In this document: one piece after another, positions 1 through 7,086 of the stretch
Layout of the letters: the number at the start of each line of letters is the position of its first letter
Position numbering within the stretch: the first letter of the stretch is position 1
Assembly: GCA_964570825.1 (NCBI GenBank)
Contig: CAZMZJ010000030.1
Coordinates: 1-14,300 of the forward strand
DNA: 14,300 nt
Reading direction: 5' to 3'
Source of the DNA: UMGS1002 sp964570825
GTDB taxonomy: Bacteria; Bacillota; Clostridia; Oscillospirales; CAG-272
The notes under the pieces: model-generated
Told to the model about the DNA's origin: nothing
Seen by the model: only the letters and a program-made list of their open reading frames with translations
Databases searched by the model: none
Made by a program: the position numbers and the translations under genes

Positions 1-27
1 TTCTTCGTTCTTGGAGAGGAACTATAA
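1..27 (+). CDS. Possible C-terminal tail of the gene upstream of spoIIIAF (spoIIIAE expected)
   Basis: Frame 1 reads FFVLGEEL and then stops at 25-27, just upstream of the spoIIIAF ribosome binding site. In spoIIIA operons the gene before spoIIIAF is spoIIIAE, a polytopic membrane protein of the mother-cell/forespore channel complex, so this may be its last eight codons. Eight residues cannot identify a protein. The call rests on operon order alone. Confidence 0.3.
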   Translation, partial: FFVLGEEL

Positions 28-65
28 AAACTACTACTTTTATATTATACGAGGTATAAATGTAA

Positions 66-548
66 ATGCGCGAATATCTGATGAGCGTCATCGGCGCCGC
101 TCTTATCGCAGGGGTTATAAGCATCGCCGTTCCCTCAGGCAGTGGCGAAGGACTGAAAAAATATGTTACCCTTATCGGCTCGCTGTGCGTACTTTGTATC
201 CTGCTTTCTCCGGTAACTGAGGTTCTCGGCCTTATGTCAAAAATCGCGGACGGCGGTTTTTCCGGATGGTTTGAAAATACTGAAGAGGAATACGGCAGTA
301 AGTATAACGAATTTTTGCTTTCGGTCGGGCGCGACAATGTTGAGGACGGAATCACGGCGTTGCTCAATGATCAGTTTGGAATACCTGAGAACGAGTGCAG
401 CGTAAGCGCCCAGGTGGAAGAGCGAAGCGGCGAGCTTGTGATAGTCCGCGTCGACATAATTCTCAGCGGCAAATCCGTCCTCAAAGACCCATATGCAATC
501 GAGAAGTACATATCTAAACTTCTTGATTGCGAATGCATTGTAAAATAA
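66..548 (+). CDS. spoIIIAF: Stage III sporulation protein AF
   Basis: This 160-residue protein matches SpoIIIAF in size and layout. It has two hydrophobic segments at about residues 5-22 and 33-56, joined by a short Gly/Ser loop, then a soluble C-terminal domain from about residue 60. In the known family this domain has a ring-building fold facing the space between mother cell and forespore. The protein belongs to the SpoIIIA-SpoIIQ channel ('feeding tube') needed for forespore development after engulfment. The start at 66 is preceded by GAGG at 51-54; an ATG at 60 is followed at once by a stop and is excluded. spoIIIAG starts 31 bases downstream, so the genes form one operon. The family is normally transcribed by sigma-E in the mother cell, but no promoter lies within the window. 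Confidence 0.9.
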   Translation: MREYLMSVIGAALIAGVISIAVPSGSGEGLKKYVTLIGSLCVLCILLSPVTEVLGLMSKIADGGFSGWFENTEEEYGSKYNEFLLSVGRDNVEDGITALLNDQFGIPENECSVSAQVEERSGELVIVRVDIILSGKSVLKDPYAIEKYISKLLDCECIVK

Positions 549-578
549 ATATGTTTAAGGTTTAACCGGGAGAATTGT

Positions 579-1112
579 ATGACAGTCCAGAACAGTGCGA
601 AAAAAAGCTCCGGCAGCAGCATTTTTCTGAAAAAACACGGCAAACAGCTGCTGCTTGCCGCCTGCGGCCTGCTTGGCGTTATTCTACTTTTATATGGGGA
701 AGGACTCATCGGAGGCGTAGGCACCGATAATACCGGAAAGATGAACACAAATGAGCATGAGGATCTTGCGCAGTATACCGCCCGGCTTGAGGAGAGCATA
801 TCGCGGCTATGCGCAAAAGTGTCAGGTGTGTCTGATGTCACGGTAGCTGTGACGCTTAAAAGCGGATTTGAGTATGTCTACGCGGCAAATTCCGACGTAA
901 AGGCGGACGGCACAACCGGAATGAAATATATAACAATCGGCAGCGGCAGCGGAGAAACGCCGGTATATATTACGGAAAAGCTGCCTGAGATAGCCGGAAT
1001 AGGCATAGTCTGCCGAGGCGGCTCAAACCCAGCGATACAACAGAAGCTTATCGACCTTATCAGCGCCGCATATAATGTCGGGTCGAATAAAATTTATATT
1101 ACCGGTTCATAA
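579..1112 (+). CDS. spoIIIAG: Stage III sporulation protein AG
   Basis: The 177-residue protein has a basic N-terminus with Lys at 8, 9, 18, 19 and 22, one membrane segment at about 23-45, a polar linker, and a C-terminal domain at about 62-177. SpoIIIAG is a single-pass protein whose extracellular domain has a ring-building motif resembling the secretion-system EscJ/PrgK rings and forms a large ring in the intermembrane space. Length, topology and the position between spoIIIAF and spoIIIAH all fit. The domain contains the pattern SGVSDVTVAVTLKSG (residues 82-96), typical of its beta-alpha-beta core, and ends in a short polar tail (residues 170-177). An RBS-like GGGAG lies at about 568-572. 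No frame defects are seen. Regulation is presumably by the upstream sigma-E promoter of the operon, outside the window. Confidence 0.9.
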   Translation: MTVQNSAKKSSGSSIFLKKHGKQLLLAACGLLGVILLLYGEGLIGGVGTDNTGKMNTNEHEDLAQYTARLEESISRLCAKVSGVSDVTVAVTLKSGFEYVYAANSDVKADGTTGMKYITIGSGSGETPVYITEKLPEIAGIGIVCRGGSNPAIQQKLIDLISAAYNVGSNKIYITGS

Positions 1113-1200
1113 AAGCCTGCTTGTACAGTCATAAAGCTGCCGGTTTATAAATATAATGTATCACAACAATAAAAAACCAAAATTTTGGAGGTATATGAAA

Positions 1201-1791
1201 ATGGTATACGAGGAAGAAATCAAGTCGCCGGCGAGAAAGTTTTTCGAAAAGATCGGAAAGCGCAATCTGATCATAATCGGAGTTGTTCTTCTCATCGGTG
1301 TTGCGGTATGGCTCAACTGGATGATTTTTGCAAAGGATAGCAGCGGTTATTCCGGATATGACAAGAGCTCGGGCATGGATTCAAACTACGGCGCGGTCAC
1401 GAACGCATCGAACGGATCAGAAACCGACGCGTCGGCGTCGAACAGCGACAGCTATTTTGCGTCGACCCAGATAAGCCGCCAGCGCGCACGCGATGAAGCT
1501 CTCGAGGTTCTTCAGTCTGTTGTTGACAACGCGTCGGCAGACGAGGCGGCAAAGTCACAGGCTCTCGCCGATATCAACCAGCTTGCTAAAGATATGGAAG
1601 CCGAATCAAATATCGAAACGCTTATAATCGCGAAGGGCTTTGCACAGTGCGTTGCCGTAATCAACGGTCAGTCGATCAGCGTTGTGGTCGACGCAGACAA
1701 CCTGACGCCAGCCGACATAGCCATAATCAACGAGATTGTTTATGATCAGACCGGGATAAAACCCGCCAACGTGACAATCATTAAAAAATGA
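1201..1791 (+). CDS. spoIIIAH: Stage III sporulation protein AH (SpoIIIAH-like, SpoIIQ partner)
   Basis: This 196-residue protein has a short basic cytoplasmic N-terminus, a membrane segment at about residues 22-42, a Ser/Asn/Asp-rich linker at about 46-95, and a C-terminal alpha/beta domain. That domain includes a central charged helix and ends with the pattern VTIIKK. SpoIIIAH in the mother-cell membrane binds forespore SpoIIQ through a YscJ/FliF-like domain to bridge the two membranes. I chose the ATG at 1201 because GGAGG at 1187-1191 is 9 bases upstream. The in-frame ATG at 1195 leaves only 3 bases, and the one at 1156 has no RBS and would add an unlikely extension. A strong terminator follows, ending the spoIIIA operon. 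The long low-complexity linker is usual for clostridial versions. Confidence 0.9.
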   Translation: MVYEEEIKSPARKFFEKIGKRNLIIIGVVLLIGVAVWLNWMIFAKDSSGYSGYDKSSGMDSNYGAVTNASNGSETDASASNSDSYFASTQISRQRARDEALEVLQSVVDNASADEAAKSQALADINQLAKDMEAESNIETLIIAKGFAQCVAVINGQSISVVVDADNLTPADIAIINEIVYDQTGIKPANVTIIKK

Positions 1792-1802
1792 CCTTGAAAT
1801 GA

Positions 1803-1833
1803 AAAAACCGGAAGTAATTTTCTTCCGGTTTTT
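1803..1833 (+). terminator. Intrinsic terminator of the spoIIIA operon
   Basis: A 12-bp perfect stem (AAAAACCGGAAG at 1803-1814, CTTCCGGTTTTT at 1822-1833) has a 7-base loop and a T-rich 3' side continuing TCTTTT. It starts 12 bases after the spoIIIAH stop. It also shows that the long reading frame opening at 1799 does not start there. Confidence 0.88.
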
Positions 1834-1873
1834 CTTTTGTGAGTTTATTCAAATTTGGAAGGAGTCATCCGGA

Positions 1874-2920
1874 ATGTTGAAGGACGGTTTTTTCGCCGCA
1901 TCGAACAGCGGCAAAGGATTCAGAAATTACTATAACGAGGTGTTCGGCGGAGCGGACAGGATATTTGTTATTAAGGGAGGTCCGGGCACCGGAAAGAGCC
2001 GGTTTATGCGGGATGTCGCGGAATATGCAAAAACTCGCGGCTGGAGAGCGGAATACTATTATTGCTCGTCCGACGCGGCATCTCTTGACGGCGTGATGCT
2101 TAAGCGCGGCAGCGAGTCAACGGCTGTTATAGACGGCACTCCGCCACACGTATGGGAACCTATGCTTCCGGGAGTACGGGAGGAAATTGTAAACCTCGGC
2201 GTCTTTTGGAATGCAGGTGTGCTCAGAGCTTCTAGCGACGAGATCTGCCAGCTTATACGCAAGCGCGCCGACCTATGGCGGAGCGCGTACCGATGGCTTT
2301 CCGGATGCCTCGATATGTGCGGAATCATAAAGACGGTTGGCGCTTCATGCGTAAACTACGAAGCCGTAAGCTCCGCGGCGCGTGCCGCGCTTGACGGCGT
2401 TCAGGAAGGCGAGAGGTTCAGCCTGAGGCCCGCGCTGCTTACATCCATAGGCATGAGCGGCATTGTAACCTCCGGGGAGTTCATAGGAAGAGCAAAAAAA
2501 CTGTATGTAATTAAAGATAAATACATAACAGCCTATCTCCTTATAAACGAACTTTTGCTGCAGGCCGAGGCGAAGAAGCTTTCGATTATAATTTCGTATG
2601 ACCCGATAGACGCCGAGTGTCCGGACGGACTTTTCATCGAAAATTGCAGCATGGCTTTTGTTGTTACAGATAAAACACCTGACGCAGAATATACGTCTAT
2701 TGAAATGGAGAAGCTCATGGCCGCGCCGGAACCCGCAAAGGCGGCACAGGCGTCGTTTGCCGAACGCTGCCGCGACTCGATGCTGGGCGGAGCTGTCGAA
2801 GCACTCGCTGAAATTAAGGAATGCCATTTCAAGCTTGAATCAATATACACCTCTTCGATGGATTTCAAAGCCAAGGAAGCATTTACCGCGGACTTCTGCA
2901 AAAAGTATTTTACTGACTGA
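1874..2920 (+). CDS. P-loop ATPase of the PRK06851 type, two half-domains
   Basis: This 348-residue protein has a clear Walker A at residues 35-42 (GGPGTGKS) in a RIFVIKGGPGTGKS strand-loop context, then CSSD at 64-67, DGV at 72-74 and IDGTPPHV at 86-93. I recognise this pattern from a Firmicute family annotated only as PRK06851-like ATPase. The C-terminal half (about 200-330) repeats the N-terminal half but has lost the P-loop: KLYVIKDKYITAY at 209-221 aligns with the Walker A region and TDKTP at 265-269 with IDGTP. The start at 1874 has AAGGAG at 1859-1864 with a 9-base spacer; the upstream in-frame ATG at 1799 lies before the spoIIIA terminator and is rejected. The biological role is unknown. 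Its position after spoIIIAH is suggestive, but a terminator separates them. It is convergent with ackA. Confidence 0.75.
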   Translation: MLKDGFFAASNSGKGFRNYYNEVFGGADRIFVIKGGPGTGKSRFMRDVAEYAKTRGWRAEYYYCSSDAASLDGVMLKRGSESTAVIDGTPPHVWEPMLPGVREEIVNLGVFWNAGVLRASSDEICQLIRKRADLWRSAYRWLSGCLDMCGIIKTVGASCVNYEAVSSAARAALDGVQEGERFSLRPALLTSIGMSGIVTSGEFIGRAKKLYVIKDKYITAYLLINELLLQAEAKKLSIIISYDPIDAECPDGLFIENCSMAFVVTDKTPDAEYTSIEMEKLMAAPEPAKAAQASFAERCRDSMLGGAVEALAEIKECHFKLESIYTSSMDFKAKEAFTADFCKKYFTD

Positions 2921-2928
2921 ACAAAAAA

Positions 2929-2964
2929 ATACTGCCGCCGGGTCGGAGTTCCCGGCGGCAGTAT
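2929..2964. terminator. Bidirectional terminator between the ATPase gene and ackA
   Basis: A perfect 14-bp GC-rich stem (ATACTGCCGCCGGG at 2929-2942, CCCGGCGGCAGTAT at 2951-2964) has an 8-base loop. On the + side it is followed by a T-rich run, and on the - side by ATTTTTTTGT. It therefore serves both convergent genes. Confidence 0.9.
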
Positions 2965-2974
2965 ATATTTTTAT

Positions 2975-4234
2975 TTATTTTTTAATTTTTCCGACAATTT
3001 CCGCCGTATCGCGGGCGATAACAAGTTCCTCGTTGGTCGGGATGAGGTAAACAAGCACCTTTGACTTGTCGGTTGAAAGCTTTAGAATGTTGGACTGCCT
3101 TATTCCCTTGGCGTTGGCTTCCTTATCGAGTTCAATGCCGAAGAAGGAAAGATCAGAGCATACGACTTCACGCAGGCGCGGGTTGTTTTCGCCGAGTCCG
3201 GCGGTGAATACGATTGCGTCAAGTCCGTTCATCGCGGCAGTATAGGCACCGATGTACTTCTTTATCTGATAGAAGAGAACGGATGTTGCAATTTTTGCTT
3301 TTTCATACTCAGGCAGGGGCTTTTCAGGATTTATCCGCGCATCAGGTCCCGCCGCCAGCGAAGCTTCGAGGTCGCGAGAATCGGAGAAGCCGGTTATGCC
3401 GAGAAAACCGCACTTTTTGTTCATGTAATCATTCATTTCCGCGGGAGAATACCCCTTCTTCTCCATGATGTATGTTACAATCGCCGGGTCGATGGAGCCG
3501 CAGCGGGTTCCCATTTCGACGCCGTCAAGGGGGGTGAATCCCATGGACGTATCAATGACCTTGCCGTTGCGTACGGCTGAAATCGAGGAGCCGTTTCCAA
3601 GATGGCAGGTTATGATCTTAGTATCTTCCGTTTTGCCGGCTTTTGCAAGTATTTCGCGCATTATGCCCGCGACATAGCGGTGGCTTGTGCCGTGCGCGCC
3701 GTAACGGCGGATCTTGTATTTCTCATACATATCATAAGAAATCGGATAAAAGTATGCTTCCGGCGGCATTGTCTGATGGAATGCTGTATCAAAAACAAGC
3801 ACCTGAGGAACGTTCGGCATAACCTCAATGCATGAGCGTATACCGGTCAGGTGAGCTCCTGTATGCAGGGGAGCAAAATCGCGGCAAAGCTCAAGCTTTT
3901 CAAGCACAGCATCGGTGACAAGCACGCTCTCGAAGAAATAAGGTCCCCCGTGAACCACACGGTGTCCGACGGCTTCAATCTGGTCCATCGATCTGATGCA
4001 GCCGTACTCTTTATCTGTAAGCATGGAAACAACTATACGCATGGCGTCGGCGTGTGTTTTCATTGGCTGATCCTTTTTATAGCTGTTGCCCTTAGTCAGA
4101 TTGCGGTGGTCTATGACGGAACCGTCAGTTCCGATGCGCTCGCATATACCTTTTGCTATCGCGGTCTCTTTGGAAGTATCAAACAACTGATACTTCAGTG
4201 AGCTGCTTCCCGCGTTGACGACAAGAACGTTCAT
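2975..4234 (-). CDS. ackA: Acetate kinase
   Basis: The 419-residue protein is a full-length acetate kinase, which interconverts acetyl phosphate + ADP and acetate + ATP in the cytoplasm and provides substrate-level ATP in fermentation. Signatures in order: NVLVVNAGSSSLK at 2-14 (N7), GHRVVHGG at 90-97 (R92), VFDTAFHQTMP at 147-157 (D149), YGAHGTSH at 178-185 (H181), HLGNGSS at 211-217 (N214), GTRCGSIDP at 242-250 (R244) and PTNEEL at 399-404. These align with the known nucleotide and acetate site residues. It is slightly longer than the usual near-400 residues. One normally conserved stretch, PLHNPA, reads PLHTGA at 122-127. The start is preceded by GGAGG (4246-4250) and a promoter near 4370. 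No pta gene is adjacent, so phosphotransacetylase must be elsewhere. Confidence 0.97.
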   Translation of the reverse strand: MNVLVVNAGSSSLKYQLFDTSKETAIAKGICERIGTDGSVIDHRNLTKGNSYKKDQPMKTHADAMRIVVSMLTDKEYGCIRSMDQIEAVGHRVVHGGPYFFESVLVTDAVLEKLELCRDFAPLHTGAHLTGIRSCIEVMPNVPQVLVFDTAFHQTMPPEAYFYPISYDMYEKYKIRRYGAHGTSHRYVAGIMREILAKAGKTEDTKIITCHLGNGSSISAVRNGKVIDTSMGFTPLDGVEMGTRCGSIDPAIVTYIMEKKGYSPAEMNDYMNKKCGFLGITGFSDSRDLEASLAAGPDARINPEKPLPEYEKAKIATSVLFYQIKKYIGAYTAAMNGLDAIVFTAGLGENNPRLREVVCSDLSFFGIELDKEANAKGIRQSNILKLSTDKSKVLVYLIPTNEELVIARDTAEIVGKIKK

Positions 4235-4366
4235 TAAAAATTACAAACCTCCGGAAGTAAAATATTTAAGCAATATCAAAAATTTGAATTTAATGAATAA
4301 AGAGCAGATAAAAAACCATTGTGCAATTATGCAGCATTTACTGAACAATCAAAATGAGCCTTGAAC

Positions 4367-4395
4367 ATTATATCACATTAAAGGACGGATTACAA
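4367..4395 (-). promoter_or_regulatory. Sigma-A-type promoter of ackA
   Basis: On the minus strand, TTGTAA (4390-4395) and TATAAT (4367-4372) are separated by exactly 17 bases, with TGA just before the -10 giving an extended -10 element. The predicted transcript start near 4360 leaves a leader of about 125 bases before the ackA ATG. I saw no obvious riboswitch fold in that leader. Confidence 0.7.
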
Positions 4396-4467
4396 TACTT
4401 ACATGTCAAATTTTATATAATACCGCTTATTTTGCGCATCATATTTGAAAATGCGGAAATTATATGA

Positions 4468-4496
4468 TTGACTTATGAACAAATTTATGATAAAAT
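4468..4496 (+). promoter_or_regulatory. Sigma-A-type promoter of the small orphan gene
   Basis: TTGACT (4468-4473) and TAAAAT (4491-4496) have a 17-base spacer. The predicted start is about 30 bases before the ATG at 4531, with GGAGGG (4517-4522) as ribosome binding site. The 4235-4530 gap thus holds two back-to-back promoters about 70 bases apart, and I see nothing else in it. Confidence 0.75.
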
Positions 4497-4530
4497 ATTA
4501 TAATAATATAAAACACGGAGGGATTAAGAT

Positions 4531-4827
4531 ATGGCTAATATACCGAGCGATCGCAAGATTGTCAGCGGGAAGTATCTTGAATATAAAGGCAAACCGCTGG
4601 TCAGGGAGGGGCATACGATATGCTATGGCGACAAATCGGAAAAGTGTATTCTTATCCTCGAGATAATGTCGTATAAAAACGTTGCAGGAAACGATGTTCC
4701 CGATAAGATACTTATTCAGGTGATAGATTCTAACGACCCGACAAAAATAATTAAACAGGGCTCAAAGGAGGGTCTGCACGACGCCTTTTCGATGGGACTT
4801 GTTTGGCTTGAAATGGCCCTTAAATAA
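4531..4827 (+). CDS. Small conserved-looking protein of unknown function
   Basis: This 98-residue protein begins MANIPSDRKIVSG. It is soluble, with no signal peptide and no membrane segment. It has a mixed charge pattern and alternating hydrophobic residues suggesting a small beta-rich fold (residues 12-75: EYKGKPLVREG, CILILEIMSYK, KILIQVIDSND) followed by a C-terminal helix (about 80-98). I do not recognise the family. It is very likely a real gene: near-consensus promoter, GGAGGG ribosome binding site 8 bases before the ATG, and a strong terminator after the stop. It is therefore a single-gene transcription unit between ackA and a lipid/sugar operon. Cys27 and Cys34 do not form a known metal motif. 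No function is proposed. Confidence 0.82.
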   Translation: MANIPSDRKIVSGKYLEYKGKPLVREGHTICYGDKSEKCILILEIMSYKNVAGNDVPDKILIQVIDSNDPTKIIKQGSKEGLHDAFSMGLVWLEMALK

Positions 4828-4838
4828 ATACCAATAAT

Positions 4839-4869
4839 ATAGCCGGAGAAATCAGATTTCTCCGGCTAT
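4839..4869 (+). terminator. Terminator of the small orphan gene
   Basis: ATAGCCGGAGAAAT (4839-4852) pairs with ATTTCTCCGGCTAT (4856-4869), followed by ATTTTTT. The few A-T pairs next to the 3-base loop probably stay open. The minus side lacks a T-run, so it acts mainly on the + transcript. Confidence 0.88.
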
Positions 4870-4914
4870 ATTTTTTGCAGGTGACGCAAAAGTTAATTTT
4901 AGGATAATTATTTT

Positions 4915-6168
4915 TTATGCGATGACAATTCCGGGGCTTAACTCTCCGGCGGTGTCATAAATCTCATCTGATTCAATCAGACCCCGAACATACTCCGCCT
5001 CGTCAGTAAGGTTGAACCGATAGTCGACAAGCGCCTGGGCAAGAAAATCCACTGAGCCGTCCTCGGCGCCTCTGTCCTCAACGAAAAGAGCGGCAAAAAG
5101 CGAGAGAGCTATATAGAAATGACGATGTGGCAGGCTTTTTTCTTTAATGTCCTTTATTGCAAAGAGCAGCAAATCGACGAATTCAGCGGCTCTCAAGTCA
5201 AGCTCCTCATCAGTCATGGAACGGAACAAAATTCCGTATTTTTCTTTTACCGATATACTCTTTATAAATCTTGGATCGCGCAGTACCGACTGTGCTTCCT
5301 TTATCAGACCGTATCTGCTAATTCCCATATCTCCGAGAATCAGGATTTCCCACAGAAGAAAATCAAAAACGCGTATATAAAGCAGGTCCTCGGCTTCGCG
5401 AAAGGTATAGCGTGAATCTAAAATTTTTTTTGTCTTTTCAAGCAGGGCGGCCTGCTTATACCAATAGGTTTCGTGCGTTTCCCAGAAATTATCCGCCTTT
5501 GCGATTTTGTTTATGCAGGACAATTCCGCAGCGGACGTATTTTGCGGCGCTACGTAATAATGGTATAGTTTGCGGTCGGTGCTTACAATACGGCGGGCGT
5601 TTTTCATATTAGCAAGACCGAAAAGTCCGTCCTCGCAGAAGCTTACATCAACGTCGTAAAGTTCGGTTATAACCTTGCGGCGGTAAAGCTTGTTCCACGG
5701 TACCTGAACGGCAAAGGTCTGCTGGTAGTAGGTCATCATGTCAACATGGCGGGTGAGGTCGAGAACCCGGTTTCCAAGATGGTTTTTAATACTCGGATGC
5801 GTAAAATTGCACACAGCTATATCCGCTCCTGTGCGCTTAAGCTCTCCAAGCATAACCTGCAGCATATCAGGCTCGACGTCGTCGTCAGCGTCGATAAACT
5901 GTATATATCCTCCGGAGGCAGCTTCAATGCCGGCATTGCGGGCGGCGGATACCCCTGCGTGTTCCTTTTTAAGAAGAATCACCCTGCTGTCGGCTGCCGC
6001 GTATTTATTTACAACTTCGCACGACGCGTCCAAAGATCCGTCGTCCACGGCGATAAGTTCAAAATTGGTATATGTTTGAGCGAGAATACTGCTGATGCAG
6101 CGGTCAAGCGTTTTTGCGGCATTGTAAAAGGGAACTATTAACGAAACTTTTTCGTTTGATTTTTTCAT
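4915..6168 (-). CDS. Glycosyltransferase family 2 (GT-A fold), with long C-terminal extension
   Basis: The 417-residue protein starts with a classic GT2 domain: VSLIVPFYNA at 8-17, DDGS at 42-45 (nucleotide-sugar binding), AGVSAARNAG at 71-80 and DADDD at 93-97 (metal-binding DxD). A catalytic-site ED pair follows in FCEDGLF at 178-184. Enzymes of this family move a sugar from a nucleotide donor to a lipid or polymer acceptor at the inner face of the membrane. Residues from about 215 to 417 form an extension rich in charged helices, without predicted membrane segments and not recognised. It is the last gene of the minus-strand operon, 71 bases after the acyltransferase stop. AAAGGAA lies before the ATG. 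Donor and acceptor cannot be told from sequence. Confidence 0.88.
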   Translation of the reverse strand: MKKSNEKVSLIVPFYNAAKTLDRCISSILAQTYTNFELIAVDDGSLDASCEVVNKYAAADSRVILLKKEHAGVSAARNAGIEAASGGYIQFIDADDDVEPDMLQVMLGELKRTGADIAVCNFTHPSIKNHLGNRVLDLTRHVDMMTYYQQTFAVQVPWNKLYRRKVITELYDVDVSFCEDGLFGLANMKNARRIVSTDRKLYHYYVAPQNTSAAELSCINKIAKADNFWETHETYWYKQAALLEKTKKILDSRYTFREAEDLLYIRVFDFLLWEILILGDMGISRYGLIKEAQSVLRDPRFIKSISVKEKYGILFRSMTDEELDLRAAEFVDLLLFAIKDIKEKSLPHRHFYIALSLFAALFVEDRGAEDGSVDFLAQALVDYRFNLTDEAEYVRGLIESDEIYDTAGELSPGIVIA

Positions 6169-6239
6169 ATATGTCTATTCCTTTTCCTCTCTATCTTATC
6201 AGACGATGACCTGATTTTGCCGGCTCTCTTTGCGCGAAG

Positions 6240-7079
6240 TTATGATATGCTTATATTGCTATTATTACCGTTATTATTATCGCAGGCATATGTCAGCGGC
6301 TCGCCGTATACCTCTTCATAAACACGGCGGCAGGCGTCGTATGCTGCATTTTTCATAGCCTCAATATTTTCAAGGCGAGTCCGAGCCGGATTGGAATATA
6401 TAGGAGGCATGATGTGAAGCGTCATATAAGGCACCGGCTGACCCTCGATGTCTTTTTTCCCGCTCTCGCGGTATGTTATAAAAAGCGGCACTACCGGGAC
6501 TTTGAATTTTTCGGCGATTACAAAGGCTCCGTCTTTGTACGGTCTCGGCTTTTTGTAATGCCACCACATAGATGCCTCGGGATAGATAAGAAGAAAATTT
6601 TTTCGCCTTTCAAGCACGTCAGCGACCGCGCGGTTGAATTTCGCCATGCCGTGGATGCTCTCGCTCATCGGTATCATATCGCCGGCGCGCATCATGTCGC
6701 CGAGGAAGCCTTTCATGTTGTTGAAAGGTGCGGCGACAGTAAAGACTCTGTGTCCCGCAGCACCGTATCTGACCGCAAGGCAGTCGAATTTTGTGATATG
6801 ATTGCAGGTAAGTACCGCGGCATTGAGCCCGCGGAGATTTTTGCGGCCCTTCACTTTGGTTTTCATTACAAACCAGTTTTGGTACAACGTAAATGGATTC
6901 ACTATAAATATCCGCTTCAATCCGAACGAGAGCTTTTCAAAAAATGTCCTGTTATTAGGATAATGATAATTTTCGGTAACCGGAATCACTATTTCACGGG
7001 GTATCGGATCGACATGCGTATCGAAAGCACCGCGTCTTTCGCATTCCTCAATCGCCTTAAGCACTTCAGCGCGCGTCAT
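6240..7079 (-). CDS. PlsC-like 1-acyl-glycerol-3-phosphate acyltransferase (canonical HX4D)
   Basis: This 279-residue protein has the acyltransferase signature NHITKFD (H94, D99; HX4D), a phosphate-binding-like block FNNMKGFLG at 119-127, and YPEAS at 166-170 in place of the usual EGT motif. PVVPLFITYR follows at 195-204. Family members transfer an acyl chain from acyl-ACP, acyl-phosphate or CoA to lysophosphatidate or another lipid alcohol at the inner membrane face. The reading frame stays open to 7160, but AAGGAG on the minus strand at about 7092-7097 points to the ATG at 7079; this start is 7 bases after the stop of the GT8 gene, indicating tight coupling. The C-terminus ends in an Asn/Ser-rich tail (268-279). 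Within the operon it is the second of two related acyltransferases. The substrate may be a glycolipid rather than phosphatidate; that is inference. Confidence 0.83.
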   Translation of the reverse strand: MTRAEVLKAIEECERRGAFDTHVDPIPREIVIPVTENYHYPNNRTFFEKLSFGLKRIFIVNPFTLYQNWFVMKTKVKGRKNLRGLNAAVLTCNHITKFDCLAVRYGAAGHRVFTVAAPFNNMKGFLGDMMRAGDMIPMSESIHGMAKFNRAVADVLERRKNFLLIYPEASMWWHYKKPRPYKDGAFVIAEKFKVPVVPLFITYRESGKKDIEGQPVPYMTLHIMPPIYSNPARTRLENIEAMKNAAYDACRRVYEEVYGEPLTYACDNNNGNNSNISIS

Positions 7080-7086
7080 TATAATG

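Noticed and set aside
371..841. Minus-strand open frame across the spoIIIAF/spoIIIAG junction
   Set aside because: It is antisense to two well-supported genes, Ser/Pro-rich, with no ribosome binding site support.
1799..1873. N-terminal extension of the ATPase gene starting at 1799
   Set aside because: It is read through the spoIIIA terminator hairpin; the AAGGAG site places the start at 1874.
4404..4409. TTGACA on the minus strand as the ackA -35 box
   Set aside because: No -10 hexamer at a suitable distance; the TTGTAA-17-TATAAT pair just downstream fits better.
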